A stretch of 64,000 nt of DNA from Ralstonia mojiangensis (GCF_023955645.1 NZ_JAMXHU010000002.1:496001-560000); one strand, 5' to 3'; shown: positions 1 to 9,667, counted from the stretch's first letter. Numbers and translations: made by a program. Notes: generated from the sequence alone by a model not told the origin.

Positions 1-124
1 AACACGAGTGCCTTGATTCATCAAATTTTTGGATCGAAAAACGAAAAACATTCGATTTGATTTCAAGTCTGTCAGATCGCACAATCCGCCGCAAGTGAAC
101 GACCGATCCAGGCAGGAGGCCATC

Positions 125-1351
125 ATGACGACCGCAATGCAACATCCGAGCTATGCATTGGAAGACCGTTACGGCGCACGCAACTACGCGCCCTTGCCGG
201 TCATGCTGGAACGCGGCGAAGGCGTGTGGCTGTTCGATACCGACGGCCGGCGCTACCTCGACATGATGTCGGCGTATTCGGCCGTCAGCTTCGGGCATTC
301 GCATCCGAAACTCGTTGCCGCGCTGACGGAGCAGGCCGGCCGGCTGACGCTTACGTCGCGCGCATTCCACAATACCGAGCTGGGCCCCTTCCTGGCCGAC
401 GTCTGCCGCATCACGCGCATGGACCGCGCGCTGCCGATGAACACCGGCGCCGAAGCCGTCGAAACCGCCATCAAGGCTGCGCGCAAGTGGGCGCGCGACG
501 TGAAGGGCCTGGCGCCCGAGGCGGCCGAAATCATCGTCTTCGAAAACAACTTCCACGGCCGCACAACGACCATCGTCGGATTCTCCTCGCACGATCAATA
601 TCGCTACGGATTCGGCCCGTTCGCGGCGGGCTTCCGGCGCATTCCGTTTGGTGACGCCGATGCGCTGCGAGCGGCCATTGGGCCCAACACGGGCGCCATC
701 CTGATGGAACCGGTGCAAGGCGAAGGCGGCATCGTCGAGCCTCCTGCCGGCTACCTCAAACTCGCGCGCGAACTCGCTACCCAGCACAACGTGTTGCTCG
801 TCTGCGACGAGGTTCAAACAGGCCTGGGTCGAACCGGCGATGTGCTGGCGAGCTGGCATGAAGGCGTTGACGCCGATCTGGTGGTGCTGGGCAAGGCGCT
901 CGGGGGCGGCATGATGCCGGTGTCGGCCATCGCGGGGCGCGAGGCGGTCATGGGCGTGTTTCAGCCGGGCGACCACGGCTCCACGTTTGGCGGCAACCCG
1001 CTCGCAGCGCACATCGGACGCGCGGCACTCGCCTTGCTGATCGAAGAACAACTGCCACAGCGTGCCGCCCGCGTGGGCGCGGCGTTCATCAACGAACTGA
1101 AGGCGCTCGTCGGCCACGGCGTGCGGCAGGTGCGCGGACGCGGCTTGATGATCGGCCTGCAACTTGACGCCGACATCGATGCGCACGACTTCGCGTTCGC
1201 GGTGGCCGAGCGCGGCGTGCTGACCAAGGACACGTACGGCAACGTGGTGCGTCTGACACCGCCGCTTGTGATTGGCGAGGCCGAGCTGGCGCTGGCGTTG
1301 GAAGCCATCCGTCAGACGCTGGCGGGCTGGCCGCGCCGCAAAGTGGCTTGA
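125..1351 (+). CDS. rocD: Ornithine--oxo-acid aminotransferase
   Basis: Class III PLP-dependent aminotransferase of 408 residues that moves the delta-amino group of ornithine to 2-oxoglutarate, giving glutamate semialdehyde. The PLP-binding aspartate lies in CDEVQTG (Asp228) and the Schiff-base lysine in VLGKALGGG (Lys257). The reading frame is open further upstream, but ATG 125 has an AGGAGG ribosome site at the right spacing and starts the conserved sequence. An arginase gene follows 24 bp downstream on the same strand, so the two probably form an arginine-to-ornithine-to-glutamate operon. Cytosolic. The family assignment is firm; exact substrate preference is inferred from the arginase neighbour. 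Confidence 0.93.
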   Translation: MTTAMQHPSYALEDRYGARNYAPLPVMLERGEGVWLFDTDGRRYLDMMSAYSAVSFGHSHPKLVAALTEQAGRLTLTSRAFHNTELGPFLADVCRITRMDRALPMNTGAEAVETAIKAARKWARDVKGLAPEAAEIIVFENNFHGRTTTIVGFSSHDQYRYGFGPFAAGFRRIPFGDADALRAAIGPNTGAILMEPVQGEGGIVEPPAGYLKLARELATQHNVLLVCDEVQTGLGRTGDVLASWHEGVDADLVVLGKALGGGMMPVSAIAGREAVMGVFQPGDHGSTFGGNPLAAHIGRAALALLIEEQLPQRAARVGAAFINELKALVGHGVRQVRGRGLMIGLQLDADIDAHDFAFAVAERGVLTKDTYGNVVRLTPPLVIGEAELALALEAIRQTLAGWPRRKVA

Positions 1352-1375
1352 GGAAGAACTCGCAAGGGGAGTGAC

Positions 1376-2305
1376 ATGACCATCATTGATCTGATCGGCG
1401 CGGCCATCGGCTGCGGCGCGCAAGACGACGGCTGCAAGGACGGCCCGCGTGCGCTGCTGGAAGCCGGCGCGCTGGCGCGATTGCAGACGCGGGACACGCA
1501 CGCCGCGCTCGTGCACGACATCGAATTGGCGATGTCGGCGGGGCACAGCCGGTCAGCACGCCTGGCGGCGCTGCCCGGCGTGGCCGGGTTCTCGCGCGCG
1601 CTTGCCGACGCGACAGCGCACAGCGTGCGCCAGGGGCATGTGCCGGTCGTTATCGGTGGAGATCACTCGTCCGCCATCGGCACGTGGTCTGGCGTGGCAA
1701 GCGCCTTGCGGCAGAAGGGTCCGCTTGGGCTGATCTGGATCGACGCCCACCTCGACAGCCACACCCCTCAGACGAGCGATTCCGGCGCCATCCACGGGAT
1801 GCCGCTGGCGGCGCTGCTCGGCCACGGTGCCGCGGCCCTCACACAAGTTCGGGATGCCGCGCCGAAGGTATTGCCCGAACACGTCGTGGTCATCGGCGCG
1901 CGCAGCTATGAACCGGCCGAACGCGCGTTGCTGGATCTGCTTGGTGTGCGCGTAATCGACGCCGCCGAAGTGGCACGCGCCGGCTTGCGCGCCGTCATGG
2001 CCGACGCCATCCGTCAGGTCAAATCGGGCACCGCAGCCTTTGGCGTGACCCTCGATCTGGACGCCTTCGACCCCGCCGTCGCACCCGGCGTCGGCACGCC
2101 CGAAACAGATGGCCTCACCGCTCACGGCATGGCCCAGGCACTCGCCGCGTGCGCCCGCGATGCACGTTTCGCCGCATTCGAACTAGTGGAATACAACCCG
2201 CGCCACGACAAGGGCGGGATCACAGCGCACCTGGCCCTGGACCTGCTGGCCAGCGTAGCAGGCGCGTTGCACGCCCAGCGCCGCGAATACGCGACGGCGG
2301 CTTGA
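1376..2305 (+). CDS. rocF: Arginase
   Basis: Arginase of the ureohydrolase family (309 aa), hydrolysing L-arginine to ornithine and urea with a binuclear manganese centre. The metal-binding motifs are visible as GGDHS (about 94-98), DAHLD (about 123-127) and DLDAFDP near residue 229. Length is normal for bacterial arginases. A GGGG-type ribosome site sits just before ATG 1376. It is 24 bp downstream of rocD, supplying ornithine for it. A related agmatinase or formimidoylglutamase is less likely given the rocD partner and the SHTPQTSDSGAIHG loop typical of arginases. Confidence 0.92.
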   Translation: MTIIDLIGAAIGCGAQDDGCKDGPRALLEAGALARLQTRDTHAALVHDIELAMSAGHSRSARLAALPGVAGFSRALADATAHSVRQGHVPVVIGGDHSSAIGTWSGVASALRQKGPLGLIWIDAHLDSHTPQTSDSGAIHGMPLAALLGHGAAALTQVRDAAPKVLPEHVVVIGARSYEPAERALLDLLGVRVIDAAEVARAGLRAVMADAIRQVKSGTAAFGVTLDLDAFDPAVAPGVGTPETDGLTAHGMAQALAACARDARFAAFELVEYNPRHDKGGITAHLALDLLASVAGALHAQRREYATAA

Positions 2306-2373
2306 ACCGCCATCAAGAAAAAAGCGCACCACCAACGCCCGCGCACAGACGGTGTGGCCGCACCCTGCCCTAT

Positions 2374-2560
2374 GCGGCGCCTTGAATTTCTGTTGCAAGG
2401 AGGAAAAAGGAAGGGAAACTGTCTGAGCGCAGCGAGTTTTTCCCTTCCCCTCCTTGCGACATAAATTCAAGGAGTGGTTCGCCACATCGGGCGCGCCTTT
2501 CTTTGGTTACTTTCTTTGGCAAGACAAAGAAAGTGACTCAGCCCCGGCAGGGGATGAAAC
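2374..2560. repeat. Two-hairpin intergenic repeat, copy 1
   Basis: This intergenic stretch (2306-2593) holds no gene. It contains a long imperfect inverted repeat bounded by CTTGAATTT (2381) and AAATTCAAG (2464), with the apical sequence CTGTCTGAGCGCAGCGAG, then a second hairpin (GTTACTTTCTTT / AAAGAAAGTGAC) and the closing CCCCGGCAGGGG. Copies 2 and 3 near 15869-16267 share the apex and layout but have different stem sequences that still pair. It lies between the converging ends of rocF and folB, so it may also act as a bidirectional terminator. Confidence 0.8.
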
Positions 2561-2593
2561 AGAGAACCCACCACCAACAACAAAAACAGCCGC

Positions 2594-2992
2594 TCAGGCC
2601 TGGTCCTTAATGCGAAACACCTCAACGCCCACGGATTCGCAATCCGGATACACATCCGGCTTCTCCGTCGACACCCGCGCAGCCAGCACATGCGGGTGCT
2701 TGAGCATGGCCGTCAGCACGTCATCGCACAACGTCTCCTGCAGATGGATATGGCCTTGCGCCATGCGGCGCGCCACGGTGTCGCGCATGAAGTCGTAATC
2801 CACCACTTCATGCAGCTTGTCTTCCGTGGGCGACGAATGCTCCAGCGGCACGTACAGCTCGATGTTGATCAGGACGCGCTGCTCGCCCTTCTTCTCGAAT
2901 TCATGCACGCCGATGTTGATCTGCACTTCGTAGTTGCGCAGGAACATACGACGGCAGTGCGACAGGCGCGGGTGGGATAGCAGGGAAAGCAT
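2594..2992 (-). CDS. folB: Dihydroneopterin aldolase-like protein
   Basis: 132-residue FolB/FolX-family protein. The family converts 7,8-dihydroneopterin to 6-hydroxymethyl-dihydropterin (or epimerises the triphosphate) in tetrahydrofolate or pterin synthesis. Conserved family features are LRNYEVQINIGVHEFEKKG near the N-terminus, a central VVDYDFM segment and the C-terminal VSTEKPDVYPDCESVGVEV segment. An alternative start at Met16 (MFLRNYEV) is possible, since the family usually begins there. Its upstream neighbour on the same strand is a pteridine-reductase-like SDR only 22 bp away, which supports a pterin role. Confidence 0.85.
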   Translation of the reverse strand: MLSLLSHPRLSHCRRMFLRNYEVQINIGVHEFEKKGEQRVLINIELYVPLEHSSPTEDKLHEVVDYDFMRDTVARRMAQGHIHLQETLCDDVLTAMLKHPHVLAARVSTEKPDVYPDCESVGVEVFRIKDQA

Positions 2993-3014
2993 GGGAGCGT
3001 CCGGGGGGAGTTGT

Positions 3015-3833
3015 TTATTCAGTGAGGAACATCACGTCGCGGGCCAGCGGCATCAGGTGCTGGCCTCCGTCGACGAACAGCGTGGTGCCGGTCACGGCGC
3101 GCGCGGTGGCCAGGTAGCACACGGCATCGGCGATGTCTTCCGGCGTGGACGACTGGCCCAGCGGCGTCATCTGGTGCGCGCGTGCAAACCCGCCTTGCGA
3201 CTGGTCGCCCGACACCATCGTGATACCCGGCGCCACGCCCACCACGCGCAGCGCGGGCGCCAGGGCCTGCGCAAGCTGCATGGTGGCCGTCGACAGCGCC
3301 GCCTTCGACAACGTGTAAGAGAGGAAATCCGGGTTCAGGTTGTCGAGCTTCTGGTCGAGCAGATTGATGACCACGCCCCGGCCTTCGGCGCCATCGGCCG
3401 TCAGCGCACGGTGCAGCTCGCGCGACAGCAGCAGCGGCGCCGCCACGTTGGTGCGCATGTGCGTATCGAGCGACGCGTAGCTGAAGCTGGTCGCCACGTC
3501 GTACTGGAACAGCGACGCGTTGTTGACCAGGCACGTGGGCGTACCCAGTGCAGCGCTGCAATCGGCTATCAGGCGGCCGGCAGCGGCTTCGTCCGACAGA
3601 TCGGCCTGCAGCACGACGGCGCGGCGGCCCATGGCGGTGATCTCGGCGGCCACGGCGTCGGCCTCGGCACGCGAGCGATGGCAATGCACGGCAACATCCC
3701 AGCCGTGCCGGGCCAGCGCCAGGGCAATGACGCGGCCCACGCGGCGGCCTGCGCCTGTGACGAGGGCGATGCGCCGCGGTGTAGTGGATTCTGCGGTCGA
3801 TTCCGCAGTTGACTGGATGGGCGTCTGCGCCAT
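3015..3833 (-). CDS. Pteridine reductase-like SDR (FolM-type)
   Basis: Short-chain dehydrogenase/reductase of 272 aa. It has the TGAGRRVG cofactor motif; an arginine in the third-to-last position of that loop (TGxxxRxG) marks the NADPH-dependent pteridine reductase subgroup. The NNAS motif and the catalytic YTLSK tetrad segment are present. Expected role is reduction of dihydrobiopterin- or dihydromonapterin-type pterins. It is transcribed into folB, giving a two-gene pterin unit, and is divergent from the methyltransferase at 3850 with only 16 bp between start codons. The N-terminal 20 residues are low-complexity (repeated STAEST) and may not be structured. Confidence 0.8.
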   Translation of the reverse strand: MAQTPIQSTAESTAESTTPRRIALVTGAGRRVGRVIALALARHGWDVAVHCHRSRAEADAVAAEITAMGRRAVVLQADLSDEAAAGRLIADCSAALGTPTCLVNNASLFQYDVATSFSYASLDTHMRTNVAAPLLLSRELHRALTADGAEGRGVVINLLDQKLDNLNPDFLSYTLSKAALSTATMQLAQALAPALRVVGVAPGITMVSGDQSQGGFARAHQMTPLGQSSTPEDIADAVCYLATARAVTGTTLFVDGGQHLMPLARDVMFLTE

Positions 3834-3849
3834 TGTTTACAATCCGGCG

Positions 3850-5043
3850 ATGAGCAAAACCGTGAGTTTACCGCTTCCCAACGAGGCGGCGCAGGCGCAG
3901 TCCGCGCAACTGTTCGCCGTGATCGCCGACGCCATTGCGGCTGCCGGCGGCTGGCTTCCGTTCGACCGCTACATGGAACTGGCGCTTTACGCGCCCGGCC
4001 TGGGCTACTACAGCGGCGGCGCGGCCAAGTTCGGCCGCCGCGTGGAAGACGGCGGCGACTTCATCACCGCGCCCGAATTGACACCGTTCTTCGGCCGCAC
4101 CGTGGCGCACCAGATCGCGCAGGTGCTGCAGGCATTGCCCGAAGGCCAGCGCCACGTGCTGGAGTTTGGCGCCGGCACCGGCAAGCTGGCCGCCGACATC
4201 CTCACCGAATTGGATGCGCTGGGCGCGCGGCCCGACAGCTACGGCATTGTCGAACTCTCCGGCGAGCTGCGTCAGCGCCAGCAGGAGCGTCTGACCGCGC
4301 TCGGCCCCGAGCTGGGCGCCCTCGCGCAGTGGCATGACACGTTGCCCGCGCCGTTCACCGGCGTGATGATCGGCAACGAAGTGCTCGATGCGATGCCCGT
4401 GTCGCTTTGGGCGCGGCGCAGCGGCGTGTGGCACCAGCGCGGCGTGACACTCGACGCCGAAAACGGCCTGCAATGGGAAGACCGGCTCGCTGATCCGTCA
4501 GAGGTCCCAGCCAAGCTGGCTGCCCTGCCCGGCACGGATGATCTCGTCACCGAATCGCACGAAGCCGCCGAGGGCTTCATCCGCAGCGCTGGCGCGGCAC
4601 TTGAGCGCGGCCTGCTTCTGCTGATCGACTACGGTTTCCCGGCTGCCGAGTATTACCACGCGCACCGCACCAACGGCACGCTCATGTGCCACTACCGCCA
4701 GCACGCGCATGACGATCCGTTCTGGCTGCCGGGCCTGCAGGACATCACCGCGCACGTCGATTTTTCGGGGATTGCCCAGGCGGGCCAGGAGGCGGGGCTG
4801 GACCTGCTCGGCTACACGAGCCAAGCGCGCTTTCTGTTGAGCGCCGGGGTGGGCGAATTGCTGATGACGCTCGATCCGTCCGACCCGATGCAGTTTCTGC
4901 CGGCGGCCAATGCCGTGCAGAAGCTGCTGTCGGAAGCGGAAATGGGCGAGCTGTTCAAGGCCATCGCGCTCGGCAAAGGCATCGACGCGGCGCTTCCGCT
5001 GGCCGGCTTTGCCGATGCCGACCGCTCGAACCGCTTGGGTTAG
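3850..5043 (+). CDS. Class I SAM-dependent methyltransferase, COG1565/NDUFAF7 family
   Basis: 397-residue methyltransferase of the Methyltransf_28 family (bacterial relatives of mitochondrial NDUFAF7, a protein arginine methyltransferase). The SAM-binding motif I is VLEFGAGTGKLAADIL, preceded by the family's YYSGGAAKFGRRVEDGGDFITAPELTPFFG segment (shown here by its ends) and followed by GNEVLDAMPV. ATG 3850 was chosen because the family homology begins shortly after it and the upstream extension overlaps the divergent SDR gene. The substrate in bacteria is not established. Confidence 0.85.
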   Translation: MSKTVSLPLPNEAAQAQSAQLFAVIADAIAAAGGWLPFDRYMELALYAPGLGYYSGGAAKFGRRVEDGGDFITAPELTPFFGRTVAHQIAQVLQALPEGQRHVLEFGAGTGKLAADILTELDALGARPDSYGIVELSGELRQRQQERLTALGPELGALAQWHDTLPAPFTGVMIGNEVLDAMPVSLWARRSGVWHQRGVTLDAENGLQWEDRLADPSEVPAKLAALPGTDDLVTESHEAAEGFIRSAGAALERGLLLLIDYGFPAAEYYHAHRTNGTLMCHYRQHAHDDPFWLPGLQDITAHVDFSGIAQAGQEAGLDLLGYTSQARFLLSAGVGELLMTLDPSDPMQFLPAANAVQKLLSEAEMGELFKAIALGKGIDAALPLAGFADADRSNRLG

Positions 5044-5047
5044 TCGA

Positions 5048-6337
5048 TCAGGCTGACGCGGCCTTGGCCGCTTTGGCTTCCAGGGCGCGTTCGTTCTGCT
5101 CGGCTTCGTAGCGGCCGATCGTGCCGCGCATCCACCACAGCAGCGCCAGGCCCGGGAAGGCAAACACCACAGTCATCAGATAGAACGCGGGCCAGCCGTA
5201 GGCTTCAACGAGGTAGCCCGAAGTGGGCCCGACGTACACGCGGCCGATGGAAGCCAGCGCTGACAACAACGCATACTGCGTCGCCGAGAACGACCGGTTG
5301 CACAGCGCCATCAGCAGCGCCACAAAGGCCGCCGTGCCCATCCCACCGCAGATGTTCTCGATGCCGATGGCCACCGCCATCGTCCACAGATGCTGCGGCG
5401 TGACGGCCAGCACCCAGTAGCCGAGGTTCGACACCGCCTGCAGCACGCCAAAAAGCAGCAGCGCGCGCACCAGCCCCAGCCGCACCATCAGCGTGCCGCC
5501 ATACAGCGCGCCGACGATCGTGGCGGCCAAGCCGAGCGTCTTGTTGACGATGCCGACCTCGCCGGCGGAAAAGCCGACGCCGCGAATCAGGAACGTGGTC
5601 GACAGGCTGCCTGCAAACGCATCACCCAGCTTGTAGAGCACGATCAGCGCCAGCAGCGCCCAGGCGCCCCGGCGTGAGAAAAAGTCCCGCAGTGGGCCGA
5701 CCACGGCTTCCTGCAGACTGCGCGGCGGGCGTGCCGACACCTCCGGCTCCGGCGACCACAGGGTCGTGATGATGCCAAGCGCCATCAGCGCGGCCATCAG
5801 CAGATACATGTTGCTCCAGCCCATCACGCGATCGGCCAGATACAACGCCAGGCCGCCCGACACCAGCATCGCCAGCCGGTAGCCGAGCACCTTCACGGCC
5901 GCGCCGACGCCGCGCTCGCTCGAATGCAGCACATCGGTGCTGTAGGCATCGAAGACGATGTCCTGCGACGCCGACAAGAACGCTACCAGCACCGCCAGCC
6001 CGGCCAGTGCCCAGAGCGCGGCGTGCGGCGGCGTGAAGGCCATGGCGGCAATCGACGCCACCAGCCCCGCCTGCGTCAGGACCAGCCAGCCGCGCCGCCG
6101 GCCCATCAGCGGCGGCGTGAAGCGGTCCATCAGGGGCGCCCAGAGGAATTTGAAGATGTACGCCTGCCCCACCAGCGAGAACAGCCCGATGGTGCGGATA
6201 TCCAGCCCTTCCACCGTCATCCAGGCCTGCAGCGTGCCCGAGGTGAGCGCCAGCGGCAGGCCGGAGGCAAAGCCCAGCAACAGCATCGCGCCGATGCGGC
6301 GGTTGCGGAAAATATCGAGGTAATCGTGAAAGGTCAT
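5048..6337 (-). CDS. AmpG-family MFS transporter
   Basis: Inner-membrane permease of the major facilitator superfamily (429 aa from Met 6337). AmpG proteins import anhydromuropeptides from the periplasm for cell-wall recycling and influence beta-lactamase induction. Twelve or so hydrophobic segments are visible. The N-terminal RRIGAMLLLGFASGLPLALTSGTLQAWM region is the family hallmark (given here by its edges: LLLGFASGLPLAL), followed by LWAPLMDRF and GRRRGW in the first loop. The start is MTFHDYLDIF; a longer upstream reading is possible but lacks homology. It is divergent from the M48 protease gene 102 bp away. Confidence 0.85.
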   Translation of the reverse strand: MTFHDYLDIFRNRRIGAMLLLGFASGLPLALTSGTLQAWMTVEGLDIRTIGLFSLVGQAYIFKFLWAPLMDRFTPPLMGRRRGWLVLTQAGLVASIAAMAFTPPHAALWALAGLAVLVAFLSASQDIVFDAYSTDVLHSSERGVGAAVKVLGYRLAMLVSGGLALYLADRVMGWSNMYLLMAALMALGIITTLWSPEPEVSARPPRSLQEAVVGPLRDFFSRRGAWALLALIVLYKLGDAFAGSLSTTFLIRGVGFSAGEVGIVNKTLGLAATIVGALYGGTLMVRLGLVRALLLFGVLQAVSNLGYWVLAVTPQHLWTMAVAIGIENICGGMGTAAFVALLMALCNRSFSATQYALLSALASIGRVYVGPTSGYLVEAYGWPAFYLMTVVFAFPGLALLWWMRGTIGRYEAEQNERALEAKAAKAASA

Positions 6338-6439
6338 GCGGCGGGCCGGAGGCGAGTGCGATGCGAATGCGGGTTGCCACGTAGCGTGGCACGGTGCGTT
6401 GGCCGATATTATGTCGCACGGATTCGGCCCCTCACCCAT

Positions 6440-7384
6440 ATGCCCCGCGCCACACGCTCCCTGCTGATCGCCATCGGCCTCGCGCTATCTGCGTGGGCTG
6501 TCGCCATGGACGGCCCGCTGCCGGTGCCCGCCGACGGCGTGAAGCTGGAAGCGGCGACCACCACGTCGCCCAACATCCGGCTCGTCATTCCCGCCGAGGA
6601 AATCGATAAGCGAGCACTGGCCGAATACCAGGGAATCATCGACAACGCCGCCCACGAAGGCGCGCTTGCGCCCGACAACGTGCCGGACCTGATCCGCATT
6701 CGCGGCATCGTCAGGCGCCTCACGCCGCAGGCTCCGCGCTGGAACCCCGACGCGGCGCACTGGCAGTGGGAGGTCAACCTGATCGGCTCGTCGCAGGTGA
6801 ATGCGTTCTGCATGCCCGGCGGAAAGATCGCCGTGTTCTCGGGGCTGCTCGAACAGTTCAAGCTGACTGACGACGAACTCGCCATGGCACTCGGCCACGA
6901 GATCGCCCACGCATTGCGCGAACACGCCCGCGCCCGCGCCGGCCAGCGCGAGATCACCAACCTGGGCGCCAATGTCATCTCGCAGTTGTTCGGCTTCGGC
7001 AACCGGGGCGATACGGACCTGGGCGAAGGCGCCAAGATGCACCTGTTGGCGTTCTCGCGCGCGGAGGAAACCGAGGCCGACCTCGTCGGCATGGACATCG
7101 CCTCACGCGCCGGCTACGACCCGCGCGCCGCGCTCACGCTGTGGCAAAAGATGGGGTCGATCGGCGGGACGGAGCAAAAGCAGTTTCTGTCGACGCATCC
7201 GTCTGGACGCACCCGCATGGCCGTGCTGTCGCGCCATTTACCCGAAACGCTCACGCTGTTTGCCGATGCCCGCCATATGACGATGGCGAAACTGCCGGAA
7301 TATCGGTCGAACATGCAATATCTGGGCGCCGCGCCTATTGATAATGGCGACGAGGCACCGATGCGGCCGATGGTGCGGCGGTAA
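6440..7384 (+). CDS. M48-family periplasmic metalloprotease
   Basis: 314-residue protein with an N-terminal hydrophobic signal (SLLIAIGLALSAWAVA, likely cleaved near residue 22) and an M48 peptidase domain. The zinc motif is HEIAH at 153-157 and the third ligand is in EETEAD (about 209-214), as in Oma1/BepA/LoiP-type proteases. Such enzymes work in periplasmic protein quality control. No tetratricopeptide region follows, so it is closer to LoiP/YcaL than to BepA. It is divergent from the ampG-like gene. An ATG with weak upstream purines starts the signal peptide. Confidence 0.85.
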   Translation: MPRATRSLLIAIGLALSAWAVAMDGPLPVPADGVKLEAATTTSPNIRLVIPAEEIDKRALAEYQGIIDNAAHEGALAPDNVPDLIRIRGIVRRLTPQAPRWNPDAAHWQWEVNLIGSSQVNAFCMPGGKIAVFSGLLEQFKLTDDELAMALGHEIAHALREHARARAGQREITNLGANVISQLFGFGNRGDTDLGEGAKMHLLAFSRAEETEADLVGMDIASRAGYDPRAALTLWQKMGSIGGTEQKQFLSTHPSGRTRMAVLSRHLPETLTLFADARHMTMAKLPEYRSNMQYLGAAPIDNGDEAPMRPMVRR

Positions 7385-7691
7385 TAATAGGCAACGAATT
7401 ACCGCGCGTCAGCTCGATAAGCCGTCCGATTGCATCGCGATGCGCTCGAAACTCACATGGGTAGCCGCTCTTGCGCAATGCGCCCTCTGCCCCCCCACAA
7501 ATCTCCTCGATTTGCGGCGAGTTTTGCTTTCGCGATCGCCTTAATCACCCGCACGCCCACCATTTAGTGGGGAGCCACCCCGCCTTAAGCAAATCCTAAG
7601 AAAACAAGTTTGCTCGCCTTGTACGCTGCGCCCGCAGATTTTCTGCGCACAGATTTTTACGAAAATCACAGCTACAGGGATACGTACAAAA
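7385..7691. other. Intergenic region, no gene seen
   Basis: About 307 bp between the M48 protease stop and the lipoprotein start. The last 100 bases are AT-richer than the surroundings and probably hold the promoter of the lipoprotein gene. I see no convincing -35/-10 pair, RNA structure or conserved short gene. Confidence 0.5.
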
Positions 7692-8714
7692 ATGAAAGCA
7701 TGGGGCAAGGGATTTACGGGAATCGCGTTGGCTTGCGCATTGAGCGCCTGCGGTGGCGGTGGCGATAGCAGCAGCGGTAGCTTTGCGGATCCGAACAGCT
7801 TTTCGGTCAGCGCAACCGTTGGCGGCACCAAGGTGCAATCGTTTAGCGCGGTCAGCGGCCAAAATGCCACGCTGACGGTCAAGTCGGGGCAAGACCTGCG
7901 CCTGGATAGCAGCAGCGACGTCAACTGGAAGTCCGGCGATGCGACGAGCAACACCGAGGTGTCCGTCAAAGGCGCGAGCACCCAGAGCTGGACGGCTGGC
8001 CTGAAGAGCCCGCCGGGCGGCACGTTCACGATCACCGTGACGTCGGCCAAGGACGCGAGCAAGTCGGCCAAGGTGACGGTGACAGTGACGCCGCATGAGT
8101 ACACGGCAGGCACGCCAAAAGTCGGTCGTGTCATCACCCAGACGGAGACAAACTCGTGCCTGAACGGCACGACGGATGTGCATGAGCGTGTCAGCACCAC
8201 CGTCAACGTCGATACCACCGCAGGCGTGATCTCAACCACTTCGACCCTGGATGGTGCGGCCGATGAGAGCTATACGTCCGACCTTGATGCCAACCGCCTG
8301 TCCCGCACCTACCAAAACGGCAACGTCTGCCGCTACACCCCGAAGCGCCCCCTGGTGAACTTCCCGCTGTTCGTGGGCAAGACATGGTCCGCCTCATGGC
8401 AATACGGGTGTGTGGCCGGCTTCCAGGAACAATCCAGCATCACCTCGACCGTGGAAGCCTATGAACCGTTGGTCACACCAATGGGCACGCTCAATACATT
8501 GCGCATCCACCACGTAATTGCGACCACCAACTCCAACGACAGCCAATTGCAAGGCGGCTCGAGCGGAACGGCGGCCTATGACTTAGACGAACGTTGCTGG
8601 TGGGATGTGGATGGTCAACGTACGGTCAAGTGCGAAATCAACTACGCGTACAAAGGCACGGCGCCGACCACGTACCTGAAGAGCTTCTCGTACGTCACGA
8701 AGTCGGTCCAGTAA
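7692..8714 (+). CDS. Secreted lipoprotein of unknown function
   Basis: 340-residue predicted lipoprotein. The signal peptide ends in the lipobox LSAC, giving a lipidated Cys at about residue 20, followed by a Gly/Ser-rich linker. The N-terminal part (roughly 35-140) is rich in Thr, Ser and Val and looks like a beta-sandwich (Ig-like) domain ending in KVTVTVTPHEYT. The C-terminal part has several Cys and Trp residues (CRYTPKRPLVNFPLFVGK, CWWDVDG). I do not recognise the family. It converges with the EamA exporter gene 15 bp away. Confidence 0.75.
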   Translation: MKAWGKGFTGIALACALSACGGGGDSSSGSFADPNSFSVSATVGGTKVQSFSAVSGQNATLTVKSGQDLRLDSSSDVNWKSGDATSNTEVSVKGASTQSWTAGLKSPPGGTFTITVTSAKDASKSAKVTVTVTPHEYTAGTPKVGRVITQTETNSCLNGTTDVHERVSTTVNVDTTAGVISTTSTLDGAADESYTSDLDANRLSRTYQNGNVCRYTPKRPLVNFPLFVGKTWSASWQYGCVAGFQEQSSITSTVEAYEPLVTPMGTLNTLRIHHVIATTNSNDSQLQGGSSGTAAYDLDERCWWDVDGQRTVKCEINYAYKGTAPTTYLKSFSYVTKSVQ

Positions 8715-8729
8715 GCACCGCGCATAACC

Positions 8730-9647
8730 TCACCGCTCAACCAGCCCCGCGGCCTTCCCCGGCCTCGCGGGGCTTGTTGTTTGCGCGGCGACTTTCGCTC
8801 GCCGCGACACCGCCATCCCCGCCACCGTTGCGCCCAGGATGAGCACCGCGCCACCTGTCTGCATCGGGCTGAACCACTCGCCCAGGACCAGCGCGCCGAG
8901 CACCGTTGCCGTCAGCGGGCTGAGCAGCGAAAGGAACGTGACGTCCGCGCCGAGCACGCCGATGCCGCGTACCCACAGCCAGTAGCCCAACGCTGTGCCG
9001 ATGACGATGAGGTACGCAAAGCCCACCGCGTTACGCGCCGTGAATGCGGGGGGCAGGCCTTCCACGAACAACGCCACCGGCAGCAGGACCAGCCCGCCGA
9101 GTGCGAGTTGCCAGGCGGCCACTGCCAACGGCGTGCCGATTCGGCCCCAGCGTTCGATGAGCACAGTCCCCATCGCCATCGACAACGCGGCGGCCAGCGC
9201 TGCCGCCACGCCAATTGCGTCGAGCTTGGCCGCTGGGCCGAGAATCAGCAGACCCACCCCCACCGACCCGGCCAGCGCCGCCGCCAGTTGCGCCGGGCGC
9301 GGCTTGCGAGCCAGTAACGGCCACGCCAGCAGCGCGACCACCAGCGGTTGCGCCGACATGATCGTCGCCGCCACGCCACCCGGCAGACGCTGCGCTGCCA
9401 CGAACAACAGCGCGAAAAACACGCCGATGTTGGCCAAACCAAGCGCCAGCAGGCGCAACAGCTTGTCTCGCGGCGGCAGGCCAGGACCGAGCAGCATGAG
9501 CAGCACACCGGCCGGCAGCGCGCGCAACGCGCCAACCAGCAGCGGGTGGCCGACAGGAAGCGTCTGCGTAAAGACGAGATACGTGGTGCCCCACAGCATG
9601 GGCGCCAACGCGGTGGCCAACATCGCAGCCAGACGATTAAACGGCAT
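8730..9647 (-). CDS. EamA/DMT-family exporter
   Basis: 305-residue drug/metabolite transporter with ten hydrophobic segments arranged as two EamA repeats (first near residues 10-140, second near 150-285). PMLWGTTYLVFTQTLP at the N-terminus and the second-half GTALGYWLWVRGI segment are typical. Start Met 9647 was chosen because a GGAG ribosome site precedes it at good spacing; the frame is open further upstream into the operator region. It is divergent from a MarR-family gene and the shared promoter region holds repeated operator-like boxes, so it is probably repressed by that regulator. Substrate unknown. Confidence 0.85.
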   Translation of the reverse strand: MPFNRLAAMLATALAPMLWGTTYLVFTQTLPVGHPLLVGALRALPAGVLLMLLGPGLPPRDKLLRLLALGLANIGVFFALLFVAAQRLPGGVAATIMSAQPLVVALLAWPLLARKPRPAQLAAALAGSVGVGLLILGPAAKLDAIGVAAALAAALSMAMGTVLIERWGRIGTPLAVAAWQLALGGLVLLPVALFVEGLPPAFTARNAVGFAYLIVIGTALGYWLWVRGIGVLGADVTFLSLLSPLTATVLGALVLGEWFSPMQTGGAVLILGATVAGMAVSRRAKVAAQTTSPARPGKAAGLVER

Positions 9648-9667
9648 GAGAAATCTCCACGTAACGT